DNA of 64,000 nt from Patella vulgata (GCF_932274485.2 NC_065880.2:8409695-8473694), one strand, 5' to 3'. Counted from the first letter of the stretch, positions 1-11,388 are shown. Numbers and translations are program-made. The notes: generated from the sequence alone by a model not told the origin.

Positions 1-335
1 TTTAGTTGATGAGGTTGGTTTATAGTTTATGGTGTCTCTAGTGGTTGAAATTACTATGTTGGTCGACAATCACATGTTTTATATCTACAAATTTTCATGT
101 TTGACACACCAATCGATTTTCACTACAAACTGGCTTGTTATACACAGCTTGAGACTACAGCTCTGTTTATTGTCAATTTAACTTGGTGGTATACATATAT
201 CTATATATTATTTAAAATGCCTTATGAACTTGTTGGGGTGAAAGGCGATAGTTTTAATAATGTATCGAGTTTATTCCCTTTATTATTATTTATTATTTAT
301 CATTGATAGAGAGCACAACTGTCACATAAATTTAA

Positions 336-732
336 AGATACATTATGGGAGATAAGATAAAGAGCTGACAGTTTTCGCTATAATAATTAAAAACTAGATA
401 ATCTAAAGGTAATTTGTTGAAAATTTCAGTCAAATAGGTCCACTATGAACCGATATATCAGCTTTGTAAATTTCCGCCTAGCCTCGTTCATCATTACTAA
501 AGTTAGTACGTTAAAAAGCATAGTCTCGATTATCCATTGTTTTGATTTAATTATCAATGAGCGTTTGCAGCATATAGGATTCTAATCCAGCCGATATTGA
601 AGGCTAGCCTTGACATCGAGAGTTGATTATGGTCTGGATAAGTTAATTAATGTCTAATTAATAATTTAGATAAGATTTCAGGCCTAAAGAAAGACCTGCA
701 ATAGGCAGATTTAGCTCTTGCATAATGTATGT
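336..732 (-). mobile_element. TTAA-MITE copy 1
   Basis: About 400 bp between TTAA at 332-335 and 733-736. The ends are inverse: AGATACATTATGGGAGA and, inverted, ACATACATTATGCAAGAG. This is the first of at least seven relatives in the window. TTAA duplications recall piggyBac-type targets, but the termini do not show the usual CCC, so the superfamily is open. Confidence 0.82.
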
Positions 733-796
733 TTAATGAGCTAAATTTAATATAATAATACAGTTACTCATTACAATGTACATAAATGTCAGTTGA

Positions 797-842
797 TTGT
801 GTCCACTTGACACAAACTAGGTCATTTCGGGACTAACTTAAA
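797..842 (-). mobile_element. SINE-A 3' fragment
   Basis: GTCCACTTGACACAAACTAG and the following GTCATTTCGGGACTAAC only. The left neighbour (745-796) is a sequence also found at about 10400-10460. Confidence 0.65.
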
Positions 843-995
843 TTAGGGTTTATGTATAGTGAATTATAAAATCTACGTTGGGCTTCACTAATTAGTAATA
901 GACACACGTAATAAACTCAAACACATAATATGAAACATAATTACTATTCTAATTAAAGAGACGGTTCGTGTTAGGGGCGGGAGTTCCCCTCAACA

Positions 996-1001
<6 letters not shown>

Positions 1002-1032
<31 letters not shown>

Positions 1033-1146
1033 GTTTTAACGTCCACTCGACACAAACTAGGTAATTTCGGGACTAACACATAGTGCAGTTTTATTTAAAT
1101 AATTCGCTTGCGCGTAGGGGTCTTTAGCAGTGGGAGGAAACCGGAC
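1002..1146 (-). mobile_element. SINE-A, 5'-truncated, with (GA)n tail
   Basis: Tail repeat at 1001-1030, then the 3' and central parts to CTTTAGCAGTGGGAGG. The tRNA-like head is missing. Confidence 0.75.
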
Positions 1147-1227
1147 AGCTATATTGAATGTGTTTTTTATGTACGGCATTTTTAAAACTATCTAAGATTT
1201 TAAATTAGTATCCAAACACGAAATGAT

Positions 1228-1300
1228 TAGGGGGGGGGGGCGAATGCTTAGCGCGTGCGCATTTTATCATAAAGTCTGTCGTTGAGTCAACTGGCGTGTT
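1228..1300 (+). mobile_element. SINE-A head fragment and CT tracts
   Basis: GCGAATGCTTAGCGCGTGCG to GTTGAGTCAACTGGCGTG is the tRNA-like head only. It runs straight into CT tracts (1301-1381) without the body. Confidence 0.65.
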
Positions 1301-1314
1301 CTCTTTCTCTGCGT

Positions 1315-1351
<37 letters not shown>

Positions 1352-1424
1352 GTGCCCCCCTCTCTCTCTCTCTCTCTCTCTGTCTGACGTAAATGAATAA
1401 TACCACTGATATGTTATTGTTTTT

Positions 1425-1425
1425 G

Positions 1426-1459
<34 letters not shown>

Positions 1460-1506
1460 AACGTCCACTCGACACAAACTAGGTCATTACGGAACTAACA
1501 CATGGA
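1425..1506 (-). mobile_element. SINE-A 3' end with (GA)n
   Basis: A (GA)n and poly-G tract followed by ACGTCCACTCGACACAAAC and the start of the body. It faces the head at 1228, so the pair may be one rearranged copy. Confidence 0.65.
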
Positions 1507-1629
1507 GAAGTCATAAAAAAGACCATCGTGTCATTGAAGATTAATTCGGATTTTCGCATTGATATGAGCTAATTACTATAGTAATTGATTAATTCAGCTA
1601 TACATATCGATCTAAGCTTATTACTAGTA

Positions 1630-2097
1630 TTTTATTAATTCGGATTTGAGTATTGATTTAAGTATTGATTTGAGTATTCATTTGAGTATTGATTTAAGTC
1701 TACTGTGTTATATTGTACATATTGTAGATTATGGTAATATTGTATATACGCCTATATACACTGATGAGTTTTATACTCAAAATAAAACTGATAACTGATT
1801 AATTAGGATTTAAGTATTGATAATTGATTAATTAGGATTTAAGTATTGATAACTGATTAATTAGGATTTAAATATTAATAATTGATTAATTAGGATTTAA
1901 GTATTGATAATTGATTAATTCGGATTTAAGTATTGATAATTGATTAATTAGGATTTAAGTATTGATAATTGATTAATTCGGATTTAAGTATTGATAATTG
2001 ATTAATTAGGATTTAAGTATTGATAATTGATTAATTAGGATTTACACTATTGATAACTGATTAATTAGGATTTAAGTATTGATATTTGATTAATTAG
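1630..2097. repeat. 28-bp minisatellite
   Basis: About ten to twelve units of GATTAATTAGGATTTAAGTA plus TTGATAATT, preceded by looser units (GATTTGAGTATT). It is strongly AT-rich and non-coding. Confidence 0.85.
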
Positions 2098-2332
2098 GAG
2101 TTGTTGAGAGTCTAGGTGTTTGATAAATGTTATGAATCTTCTTTAAACTCGTACAACCGCTGATAGCCATTCGAATTTAACAGACAATATCTAAATCTTC
2201 GCCGCTTGATCCATGCTAGCCCAAATTGACCAAAATTAGTTAATTAAGAAAACCAAATCAAAACATTAGTGTTAGATTATCGATTCAATTGGATTAGAAA
2301 GAGGCCCATTAAAAGTTTTTATCCGACATTTA

Positions 2333-2594
2333 AAAATACATTATGCAAGAGCTAAATCTACCTATTGCAGTTCGTTCTTTATCCCTGGACTGTTATGTAA
2401 TCTATTAATTAGAAATTTATTAACATAAAAAGACCTTATTCAACTCTCGATGCCATCTTATGGGTCTGATTTTCACTAGATTTGAATCCGATTTGCTGCT
2501 TAAAGTTCATTGGTGATTTAATCCCCAAAAATGGATAATCGAGACTATGTTTAGTAATGAAGATCGAGGCTAGGCCTAGAATTCAATCGCTAAC
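2333..2594 (+). mobile_element. TTAA-MITE copy 2, right part lost
   Basis: Begins AAAAATACATTATGCAAGAG and runs to CAATCGCTAA. The last third, including the right inverted repeat, is replaced by a SINE-B sequence. Confidence 0.75.
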
Positions 2595-2870
2595 GCCCTA
2601 CTATTCTGCTCCGACGGATATATGCCATATTGTGTGCCTACTCTTATATCGAATACCATCTGCCAGGGGATCTTTTGCGTGTACGCCAATGTGTAAACTG
2701 GACCTCGATTTGTCGTCCTATCCCCACGACTATACATCATTCCTGCACCACTCAAAAAGAGGAACTACACCGGAAAATCCCGTTGAACATTTACGGCCAA
2801 CGCAGGGATCGAAAACGGGACCACCAGCTTAGCGAGCCAAGGTCCTACGCACTGAAATACGGTGGCTCCA
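2595..2870 (-). mobile_element. SINE-B, nearly full, lacking its tail
   Basis: From CGCCCTACTATTCTGCTCCG through the body to the tRNA-like head (GGATCGAAAACGGG ... GAAATACGGTGGCTCC). It starts exactly where TTAA-MITE copy 2 stops. Confidence 0.8.
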
Positions 2871-3006
2871 AATATCACAATGGTCAATTAAAAGAAATAT
2901 CATGTCACTGAAGTTGTTTAATAACTCTGTTTTTTATCAACTGTCAGATTAGGATTCTATTAGGTCATGATCATATTATATTATTATTCAAATGTACACG
3001 TTTTGT

Positions 3007-3197
3007 GGCGTCGCGGTGGCTCAGCGTTATGGTGCTGGCTCCCTGATCAGGGGTCTCCGGTTCGATCCTTGTGTTGACTGAGAAAGGTTCTTTGGGGGTT
3101 ATGCAGCGTGGCTTCCACTTGTTAGTGATGTAAGGCAGAACGCCTGGCCTTGGACAGCGTCTTGTCGTTCGGATGGAACAAAACCGAGAGATGGGCT
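3007..3197 (+). mobile_element. SINE-B-like head and body fragment
   Basis: CGTCGCGGTGGCTCAGCGTT with box A (TGGCTCAGCG) and box B (GGTTCGATCC), then a diverged body to ACCGAGAGATGGG. It is the most tRNA-like head in the window but is part of the SINE. Confidence 0.7.
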
Positions 3198-3210
3198 AAG
3201 GTAAAGATGG

Positions 3211-3491
3211 AGAGAGAGAGAGAGAGATGGGGTTTAACGTCCACTCGACACAAACTAGGTCATTTCGGGACTAACATATGGTTTAATTTTTTTATTTCAA
3301 TAATTCGCTTGCGCGTAGGGGTCTTTAGCGGTGGGAGCAAACCGGAGGACCCGGAGAAAACCCACGAGGTTGGACAGGCGACCCTACTCCTTGTCACGTA
3401 CAACCGGGGAATCGAAACCCCGCCAGTTGACTGAATGACAGACCGTATGATACAGCGCGCGCGTGCTAACCATTCGGCCACCCAACCCCCC
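3211..3491 (-). mobile_element. SINE-A, full-length reference copy with target duplication
   Basis: SINE-A read 5'-3' is: tRNA-like head with box A TGGCCGAATGG and box B GGTTTCGATTCC, a central TCCGGGTCCTCCGGTTTCC region, CTACGCGCAAGCGAATTATT, ATATGTTAGTCCCGAAATGA, GTGTCGAGTGGACGTTAAAC, then a CT-repeat tail; about 290 bp plus tail. This copy is flanked by AGGTAAAGATGG (3199-3210) and AGGTAAAGTTGG (3492-3503), an 12-bp duplication with one change, showing LINE-driven insertion. The partner LINE is unknown. Confidence 0.88.
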
Positions 3492-3785
3492 AGGTAAAGT
3501 TGGAGTTAATCATCAATTTAAAGAGATAGAAAATCCAAGTAAAGGACGATAAAACCCCCACACTCGAAAAAAAGGAGGGCGGAAGATTCGCTAATACAGT
3601 GCAGGTAAGTCTGGATCTCAGTGATACATCCGGGGATAAGCAGGAACCGATCCGTGAAAAATATCAAAAAGGGCGGACAGCCCGAAACATGTTCCAGATC
3701 TAGATTATAATTTTTTAAACCATCTACACAGTGTTGTGAAGTTTGTTGCCGGGGATCCTCTATTTTTGATTTTTAATTTAAAGAG

Positions 3786-4135
3786 ATCTTGTAATATACA
3801 GATCCATATTCGGTTTCGTTTTTTTATACGTTCGATGGCCTCTACTACATGAAGATCTGACCTTGGGAGGTCGCGTCAGAGGTCATACGGGCGACTTTTG
3901 ACCCTATGACGTCAGAAATTTAAAGAAGAACCAATCAGCATTGATGTTTCTAGTGGATTACCCACAGTTCCGTGCACCTCACCCCAAAAGCTCTACGTAA
4001 CAAACCTTTCGCTCACATCATCCAGAACACGTGAATGATAACAACGCTTCCAGATTCTAGTGTAGTAAAGACAAGTAAAACTAAATTTTGAACTATAAAA
4101 AAACGAAACGAAATAGGATCTGTGTTTTAATCAGA
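3786..4135. mobile_element. CGTTTCG-MITE copy 1 (about 350 bp)
   Basis: Inverted ends of about 40 bp: ATACAGATCC..TTTCGTTTTTTTATA on the left and TATAAAAAAACGAAACGAAA then TAGGATCTGTGTTTTAATCAGA on the right. The interior carries CCTATGACGTCAGA and is non-coding. There are four copies in the window. Confidence 0.83.
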
Positions 4136-4317
4136 TCGTATAAATAACCCTTAAACTTGACATAATCTGAGGATTCAATCTGGTTAAATCTCGCTCTAAT
4201 TAATCGTTTGTCTGTAAATCTTAATCTTAAATCATTTTCTCGTCAGACGTCTTATAATCTACCATGAATCCAAGTATAGAAGTTGACCTGACATAAATAT
4301 TCTTTATAATCTATCAA

Positions 4318-4559
4318 GTCCCGAGTTCACAAAGAATTCTCAGTTCTAAGTTAAGAATTTATTCAAAATTGTTCGCCTTATGTTAACTAAAATAATATAG
4401 CCCTTTATAAAACTTTTGTTGTTTTTAAGTATCAAATACAACAATAAGAACTATGTGCAAAGTTTTGTGTTTCTGGATCAAAGATATTTCTCCTAAACAG
4501 TGATTGAAAGTTGATTAAATCTCAATTCAAGTTTGAGAATGCTTTGTGAACTTGGGGCC
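4318..4559. mobile_element. GGCC-MITE copy 1 (about 240 bp)
   Basis: Long inverted repeats (about 45 bp): CCGAGTTCACAAAG at the left and CTTTGTGAACTTGGGGCC at the right, with TCTCAG.CTTAAGTTAAG just inside. It is non-coding. Three further copies are at 39111, 47799 and 52595. Confidence 0.82.
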
Positions 4560-4775
4560 ACGAATCCGAAATTATAAGTTGACCCGACATAGATATTCTT
4601 TAAAATCTACCAAGAATACGATATTAAAAATTGACCTGACATTGATATAAACTTTGCATATATCCTGATTCCCACAAAACCAGCTATGTTTACCAAATTA
4701 TAACTCTTTTAATTTGTAAATCCGTCACTCATTATTTGAGTGCATTAGATAGGATTTCAATAAAATGTGGGTATA

Positions 4776-5093
4776 GCCTGACAAGGACAGCTGTCTAGTC
4801 TTTCGGATGGGACGAAAAGCCGAGATCCCTTGTACACATTGGCGTGCATGTAAAAGATCCCTTGACAGTTGGAATTCGATATAAGAGTAGGCCGTAGTGC
4901 CGCTATCCGGTCCCGTGTACACATTGGCGTGCACGTAAAAGATCCCTTTAAAGTTGGAATTCGATAGAAGAATAGGCAAAACTGCCGCTATCCAGGCAAA
5001 ATTTCCCTGATAGCACACTGTAAGGCGTATGCCCGTCTTCGTTAGCCCAGTTCGGAGCAGAACTGTAGGACGTTAAACCCCATTTCATTTTTC
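4776..5093 (+). mobile_element. SINE-B with an internal duplication
   Basis: 5'-truncated. The segment from GTACACATTGGCGTGCA to GCCGCTATCC occurs twice (about 4829-4906 and 4914-4996). It ends in CCCATTTCATTTTTC. Confidence 0.82.
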
Positions 5094-5191
5094 AATGGGT
5101 GTATGAACCCAATGATTAGTTAAAGATACAATATGGTCGCAAAGACCATAGTATTACAGGCTGTTTTTGTATTTCCAACAAATTTGATTAA

Positions 5192-5424
5192 GCATCAGTC
5201 ATCTGAACACTTATAGCTTTGTTAGGGAACTGCAAACGAATTCTTTGTAGCTAAAAAAAATAAAATAACAACATGTATTAATGAATCGACCATCTAAATA
5301 CTTCTAGTTCTGTGAGAGAACTGCAAACGAATTCTTTGTGACTAAAAGAAATAAAATAACAAAATGTATTAATGAATCGACCATCTAAACACTTATAGCT
5401 GCTCTGTGAGAGAACTGCAAACAT
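5192..5424. repeat. Tandem repeat, period about 91-94 bp
   Basis: About 2.4 units containing ACTGCAAACGAATTCTTTGT and AATGAATCGACCATCTAAA. The frames it contains have no recognised product. Confidence 0.75.
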
Positions 5425-5638
5425 ATTCGACCTTGTTCGCGTCAACTCGATTAAACAAGGATAACTAGCATCATCAGAAACATTTATTATCAATAATTGG
5501 AAAATGTTTCCGAGTTCATGGTTACCAATATCTTAGAACAAGTGTTCAATTATTTTCATGAAACGTTCCAATGATGTTAATAATAAACCTACGGGTACAG
5601 CTGTCAGTTAGCTGATTAACCTTGTCTACAATCATTAT

Positions 5639-5831
5639 TATAGTCCACATCATCAAGTGCCTAAAGACTATACTTATTTTGAAGACTCTGCGCCTTATAC
5701 GTAAAATTATTTGGGTCCAAGCTAAATGAAATGAAATGGGGTTTAACGTCCTACTTTTTCTACGCCGACTGGGCTAATGAAGACGGACGTACGCCATACA
5801 TTGTGCTTTGAATGAAATTTTGTCCGGTATA
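5639..5831 (-). mobile_element. SINE-B 3' end with an 86-bp companion repeat
   Basis: 5726-5831 is the SINE-B tail and body start (AATGAAATGGGGTTTAACGT ...). The preceding 5639-5722 (GTCCACATCATCAAGTGCC ...) recurs beside another SINE-B at 40311-40396, so the two travel or were duplicated together. Confidence 0.78.
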
Positions 5832-5861
5832 CTCTTAGTTCGTTGTTGTTGTTTATTACAC

Positions 5862-5931
5862 AGAGAGAGGGGGGGGGGGGGGGTCGGTATAAACGCTCAC
5901 TCGACACAAACCAGGTCATTTCATTTGTAGA
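5862..5931 (-). mobile_element. SINE-A 3' fragment
   Basis: (GA)n and poly-G, then CTCACTCGACACAAACCAG. It is followed by a 70-bp sequence (5929-5998) also present at 16932-17008. Confidence 0.65.
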
Positions 5932-5992
5932 ACTAGATGACAAAACTAAAGAGAATTCACGGACATTGTAAGCCGAATAAGAACTAAAACCG

Positions 5993-6171
5993 AGAAAGAG
6001 AGAGAGAGAGAGGGGGGGGGGGTTAACGTCCACTCGACACAAACTAGGTCATTTCGGGATTAACATGTGGTTCAATTTTATTTCAATAATTCGATTGCGC
6101 GTAGGGGTCTTTAGCAGTGAGTGGAAACCAGAGGACCTGGAGAAAAACCCACGAGATTAGACAGGCGATGT
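5993..6171 (-). mobile_element. SINE-A, head missing
   Basis: (GA)n tail, 3' part and central part to ACAGGCGATG. The tRNA-like head is lost. Confidence 0.78.
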
Positions 6172-6233
6172 GTTTTATTACAAATGTAACGTCAAATACA
6201 TAATACATGATATTATGGACAGATTATGAACAA

Positions 6234-6371
6234 GGTTCTTTTACGTGCACGCCAATATGTTGACGAGATCTAGGTATTATGTGCCATCTGAACGACTAGA
6301 TACCCTCCTTGCCAGGCCCCTCCCCCACCCATCACATCATATACCACTGACAAGGGGAAACCCGGATCCTT
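6234..6371 (-). mobile_element. SINE-B body fragment
   Basis: TTCTTTTACGTGCACGCCAA to GACAAGGGGAAACCCGG, without tail or head. Confidence 0.7.
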
Positions 6372-6403
6372 TTATACATGTAGGTGAAGTCCTTTGTCTA
6401 TAA

Positions 6404-6742
6404 CAGTGATTCTCAACCAGTGTGCCGCGAGATCTTCCTAAGTGTGCCGCAAAATTTTGAACGGCACACTAAGAAAATATCTCACTAAAGAAGCCAGCTA
6501 TTTGACTGATGAAATTCGAAACACTGCGATAAAGTAAGTTCATAGCTGTGTTTTTCTTTATTTAGTTTGTCATTCTATGTGTCTAGGACATGTCTGTGTC
6601 TACGGTTGTATGTCGTCTATGACTTGCCATGTTTTTATTTTGCGAAATTCAAATATATTTCATATATATTTAGCCAGGTGTGCCGCTATTTTTCCATGTG
6701 ATCCTAGGTGTGCCGTTGGCAAACAAAGGTTGAGAGCCACTG
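6404..6742. mobile_element. hAT-type nonautonomous element (339 bp)
   Basis: The ends are CAGTGATTCTCAACC and its inverse GGTTGAGAGCCACTG. An exact 8-bp duplication GTCTATAA lies outside each end (6396-6403 and 6743-6750). Both the terminal sequence and the 8-bp duplication are typical of hAT elements. Inside, the phrase GTGTGCCG recurs near both ends as subterminal repeats. There is no coding capacity. Confidence 0.92.
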
Positions 6743-6969
6743 GTCTATAAGTTAGCTGAAATTTCCGGTAAAATATGGAAAATTAAATAAAAACGAGTGT
6801 ACCTCTAGGGTAGTGAATATGGAAATCAGATGTTTATCATTTGAATGTTGATATATTAAATTCTTCTGAACAGGTCTTGTGAAATATTAAACCGTAATAA
6901 ACAAATAATTGTAGCCGTATTCATTCAGCCGATTCACTTTTTTGTCCAACCTCTTGGGGTTTCTCCGGG

Positions 6970-7145
6970 GTCTTTAGTAGTGGGAGGAAACCGGAGGACA
7001 CGGGGAAAACCCACGAGGTTGGACAGGCGACCCTCCCTACTCCTTGTACGGTACAACTGGGGAATCGAAACCACGCCAGCTGGACTCAATGACAGACCTT
7101 GTGATACAACGCGCACGCGCTAACCACTCGGTCATCCAAAACCCC
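6970..7145 (-). mobile_element. SINE-A, 3' part missing
   Basis: GTCTTTAGTAGTGGGAGGAA through the head to ACTCGGTCATCCAAAACCCC. Confidence 0.8.
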
Positions 7146-7235
7146 GTAGAAAATGGGGATTATTATAAAACGCGAAAAACGAATCGTAATTTTCATCAAA
7201 TTAACCCTGTCAGTGGAGTTGGGAGAGAAGCGTAG

Positions 7236-7333
7236 CAGGGACCTCTGTCTAGTCGTTAGGATGGAACGAAAAACTGGGAAACCTTGGCTGCCCGGACAAA
7301 ATTTCACTTATAGCATATTGTATGACGCGTGCA
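7236..7333 (+). mobile_element. SINE-B body fragment
   Basis: CTGTCTAGTCGTTAGGATGG and, after a deletion, GCCCGGACAAAATTTCACTT to GACGCGTGCAT. Confidence 0.65.
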
Positions 7334-7365
7334 TTTTCTTTAGCACATTCCCATTGGGGCCACTG

Positions 7366-7575
7366 CGGCTAAATCTATTTGTTAAGGCCAGCTCAATTTT
7401 TGTCATGGTCGCTGAGATGTAAATAAGGTTAGGGCACGTGATTGTTAGCGAGATTATAGGTTAGGTTTAGGATAAGCTTTGGGGCTATATCCAGGGTTAG
7501 GGTTAGGGTTGCGATAAGCCTTGTTTACATCTCGTGACGTATGACGAAAAATTGAGCTGGCCTTATCATTTAGCA
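7366..7575. mobile_element. GGCTAAAT-MITE copy 1, with internal TTAGGG repeats
   Basis: Inverted ends of about 45 bp: GGCTAAATCTATTTGTTAAG on the left and GGCCTTATCATTTAGCACTAA on the right in inverse, both followed by CCAGCTCAATTTTT. The middle holds several TTAGGG units (7492-7512), which are part of the element and not a telomere. Confidence 0.83.
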
Positions 7576-8821
7576 CTAACAGCTGATAGGCCTAGTTTTA
7601 ATTTATATTTTATCAAGATGGATGCGTTCCTTTAATCAATGGTTAATTATCAACTGATCAGCTGTGAAATCTATCTATTATCCACAATAATTCCATCGGT
7701 AATTAGTAATCAAATAGGACACTACTCGATCAACCAGTGTTAAATTGTTTTCTGATTGATACTCGATCAATCAAGTCCATGTGATTTGTTTGTGTTAGAT
7801 ACGATTCTATTTGTATTGATGTTATCGAAGATGTTCTGCAAATACTTCTACAACAAATGTGACAGCTACTCTTAATCTCTAATCGGCAAACTTCGTCAAC
7901 ACTCGTCAACACTCGAGAACGGGATGTATGATCTGGGGTTTTTTTCCAATTCATTTTGAACAGATTTTCTTTTCTCAATTTATTGTTATGAACAGGGTTT
8001 GACAGGAGTCTTCCATTTTTACATTTTCATAGGATATGTAATAAGCGAAGACTTAATAACGATGACACTTTCCACATTTTCAAATTTAATTCAGTGTATG
8101 TTGTTGAATATTAAACGAGGTAACTCGCTATTATTGTGGACACAAATGGGTCACAACGTATATAATAATGTATTATCAATTTATATAAACTGATTTACAT
8201 ACAATCGTTTCTGTTTTTGTTGGGTTTTTTTTCTTAATTTCTAATCAGTTATGTTCGGCGAAATACGTGAAGAGTCCAAATTAAATGACAGTCATTGGCG
8301 TCTAGTTATTCCAGACTACATCGATAGTATTCTCTTGTTGGTTATATTTAACCTCGGTCATCGAGTAGCTTCATTACAAATGGCGCTCGCAAGCATTCTG
8401 GCACGCGATTCGTGTGCCAATTGCAAATTTTTTATTTTGTCTTAAATATCGGATATCCGAAACCCATCCCTTCACAGTAAGATAACAACATCAATGTTGA
8501 TTTAAACTGACCAACAATTCGTATTTGAAAAGTCGAAGACTTTGGGTGATATTGAGTTAGCGACTTGCCTCCTTTAAAAATATTAAAACTGTTGCTTGTT
8601 ACAAATATTATAAATTTTGCTGTTTTACGCATAAATATTTAAACTACTGTAAACGTATACTGCTGCATCACGCGCATGTGTACAGAAACGTCATGCATTC
8701 AACAGGCAGTTGGATAAAGTTCGTCTTCTTCTTCCGTATTTAGGACCAAATATACCACATGCACCTGACGTATTATTTATTGCAAGGTCTACTTTTTCTG
8801 TCACAGTTGTTGTCTCTCATA
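7576..8821. other. Unassigned sequence (about 1.2 kb)
   Basis: AT-rich. Several 60-80 codon frames on both strands have no family motifs, splice context or codon bias. A 30-bp phrase GACACAAATGGGT..CAACG at about 8139 recurs near 63970. No gene is supported here. Confidence 0.5.
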
Positions 8822-9138
8822 ATATGAAATGAAAATGAAGTGGGGTTTAACGCCCTACTGTTCTGCTCCTATACTGGGCTAAAGAAGACGGGCATACGCC
8901 ATACAGTGTGCTATGAGGGAAATTTTGCCCGGGCAGCGGCACTATCGCCTAACCTTATATCGAATTCCAACTGCCAAGGGATCTTTTACGTGCATTCCAA
9001 TCTGTACACGGGACCTCGGTTGTTCGTACCATCCGAACGACTAGACAACTGTCCTTGTCAGGCCCTCCATCCTGCACCACTGACAAGGGGAAACCACGTC
9101 GAAAAATCCAGATGAACAATCTCGGCCAATGCAGCTCA
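8822..9138 (-). mobile_element. SINE-B, nearly full body
   Basis: Tail AAATGAAAATGAAGTGGGG, then the whole body to CTCGGCCAATGCAG. The tRNA-like head is cut. A further short tail fragment in the same orientation lies at about 9150-9212 (TTGTTGTTTAACGTCCC). Confidence 0.85.
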
Positions 9139-9516
9139 TAATATGGCTACAAATAAAATTAAATAAATTGTTGTTTAACGTCCCGCCATTCTGGTAATGA
9201 AGGCGTAAAAAAGATGGCGAGAAAACCAAGATACACCATTTATTTCTCTATTTTCAGTTTGTCTATATTCTCGAATGTGTCTACAAAATACACAATATAC
9301 ACACAAAATTCAAACTGAAATACGAGAGCAGAGGAGGCTCGTTGTGCGCTCCAGGGTCGGAATTTAGATAAAAAGAGGTAGTAGGCTGTTCAACTTATGA
9401 GGCCCCCTCCCAACGGCCACCATCACGACCAGCGTAAGATGAAAAGCTGAGGATGATCGCTCATGTTAGAAATATTATACACCTTGTGGCCCTAGGCTCC
9501 CGCTTGCCAATTTTAC

Positions 9517-9861
9517 AGGCCTTGCGATATGTAACCTAAGGAATTTACCCCCCTCCCTCCCGGACCCCCCCCCCCCCCAGAAAACAACAATCCCCACAAT
9601 TTTACATCCCTACTATAGGCCTACAATAGTAAACTGAATGCATCCATTTCACGACTCGACGTGTAGAGTCGTTTCCAGGGACTATAGTCTAATTTTATAG
9701 GCCTTGGGATATGTAACTTAGGGAATTTCCCCCACCCCTCCCGGAAAAAGAAACAGAAAACAACAATCCCTACAGTTTTATATCCCTACTATAAAATAGT
9801 AAACTGAATGCATCGATTTCACCACTCGACGTGTAGAGACGTTTCTAGAGACTAAAGTCTT
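9517..9861. repeat. Two-unit tandem duplication (about 172 bp each)
   Basis: 9517-9690 and 9691-9861 share TAGGCCTTGSGATATGTAAC, AAAACAACAATCCC and CTCGACGTGTAGAG, with small differences and a long C run in the first unit. Confidence 0.82.
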
Positions 9862-10474
9862 CATTAATTAACGTCATGACTTAAATGACGTCATGGAAGT
9901 TTAGACTCATGCAATCTTGTAAGTGTATAAGTTTCTCACGCTGATCTGCTCAATTACGACGAATTAACCCCGACTTTTCACAAACAGTGTTGTCATCCCC
10001 TCGCTCTTACCTAGTTTTTACCCCTAAACCTCAATCTTACTAAAAGACAGTGAGGGATGTTTTGACGTGAAGTGCTTGCTAGAATCGATAGTAACCCGAA
10101 TGAAGAATGTTAAGATGGTTGAAGTAGATAGAATTGGTGAATAGAGATAGATTGTAGTTTAATCACTTAGTACACGCTGTGGTGCAGCATTCTAACACTA
10201 AATCTACAGTCAAGTATTCTAGACTCTATTGTAATTATGCTCTACCCGGACCATCGATCTGTGTTCTGTATAGTCACAGCTGTACCAGGAGCAGAAAGCG
10301 GCGTCGTTTCTTTATATAAAGTTTCTAATGTAAGTTGCTTATTATTGAAAATTATTCACTTGTAAAATCGCTTGCATATAAATGTAAGTTTGGATCGTCC
10401 TAAATTTAATATAATACAATTACTCAATACAATGTACATAAATGTCAGTTGATTGTGTATATTGTACATACGTT
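9862..10474. other. Unassigned AT-rich sequence
   Basis: No frame with family motifs. 10400-10460 repeats the sequence at 745-800 (ACAATGTACATAAATGTCAG), and both lie next to SINE-A pieces. Confidence 0.5.
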
Positions 10475-10554
10475 AGAGAGAGAGGGGGGGGGGATGGGGT
10501 TTAACGTCCACTCGAAACAAAGTAGGTCGTTTCGGGACTAACGCATGGTTCAGA
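10475..10554 (-). mobile_element. SINE-A 3' fragment
   Basis: (GA)n, poly-G, then GGGTTTAACGTCCACTCG to GACTAACGCATGGTTCA, directly before another copy. Confidence 0.7.
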
Positions 10555-10568
10555 TACAAAAATTTGAA

Positions 10569-10569
10569 T

Positions 10570-10600
<31 letters not shown>

Positions 10601-10894
10601 GGTGTGGGTGGGTGTGTGTGTGATGGGTTTAACGTCCACTCGACACATACCAGGTCATTTCGGGACTAACATATCGTTCAATTTTATTTCAATAATTCGC
10701 TTGCGCATAGGGGTCTTTAGCATTGGGAGGAAACCAGAAGACCCGGAGAAAACCCACGGAGCTGGACAGGCGACCTTACCCCTTGTCACGTACAACCGGC
10801 CAATCGAAACCACGCCAGTTGACTCAATCACAGAGCTTATGATACAGCGCGCACGTGCTAACCATTCGGCCATCCTTCTTGCCCCCCCCCCCGT
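10569..10894 (-). mobile_element. SINE-A, full length
   Basis: (GA)n tail with GT-rich break, complete body and head to GCTAACCATTCGGCCATCC, then poly-C. Confidence 0.88.
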
Positions 10895-11261
10895 ATAATG
10901 TACATAAATAATACAATGGAGATTATCCTACAATGGAGAACATTTTAAAGCAAGGTATTCTGCCATGATATTTACACGACAACATTCATGGCTTTTTCCA
11001 CCATAGCAAATAGTTGCCATGTCTAGCATCACGTGACTCCTTCTACATAACCAGCAACACGTCGAAATTAATATAACTACATATACGTTATTCACTAATA
11101 TTTTTGTTTTTTGTTGTTGTTTTTTGCGTGTGTGTGTGTGTGTGGGGGGGGGGGGGGGTGACATGATCATTTTATTAAGAATATCTGAATGGGATTGAGG
11201 ATCAGGCTTTATAATGTAAAAAAAAAACCCTCCCTAAAAACTACATGTGCATATAAAGACA

Positions 11262-11326
11262 AAGAGAAATGAGATTTAACGTCCGCTGGACACAAACTAG
11301 GTCATTTCGGGACTAACTTACGGCTG
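11262..11326 (-). mobile_element. SINE-A 3' fragment
   Basis: AGATTTAACGTCCGCTGGAC to GGGACTAACTTACGG. Confidence 0.65.
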
Positions 11327-11388
11327 AAATATTGCAAATGAGCAAATGTCTGGGTAAAACACGTAATCAAAAGATTCAAACACTCCAC

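Noticed and set aside
2557-2911. Overlapping 90-codon frames
   Set aside because: They lie over a TTAA-MITE end and a SINE-B, with no protein family resemblance.
3007-3072. tRNA-like sequence with box A and box B
   Set aside because: It is the head of a SINE-B. The arms do not pair as a complete tRNA and the SINE body follows. The same holds for all SINE-A heads.
7492-7512. Run of TTAGGG repeats, possible interstitial telomere
   Set aside because: It is the centre of the GGCTAAAT-MITE, and similar TTAGGG units occur in the other copies at 28020, 33790 and 37500.
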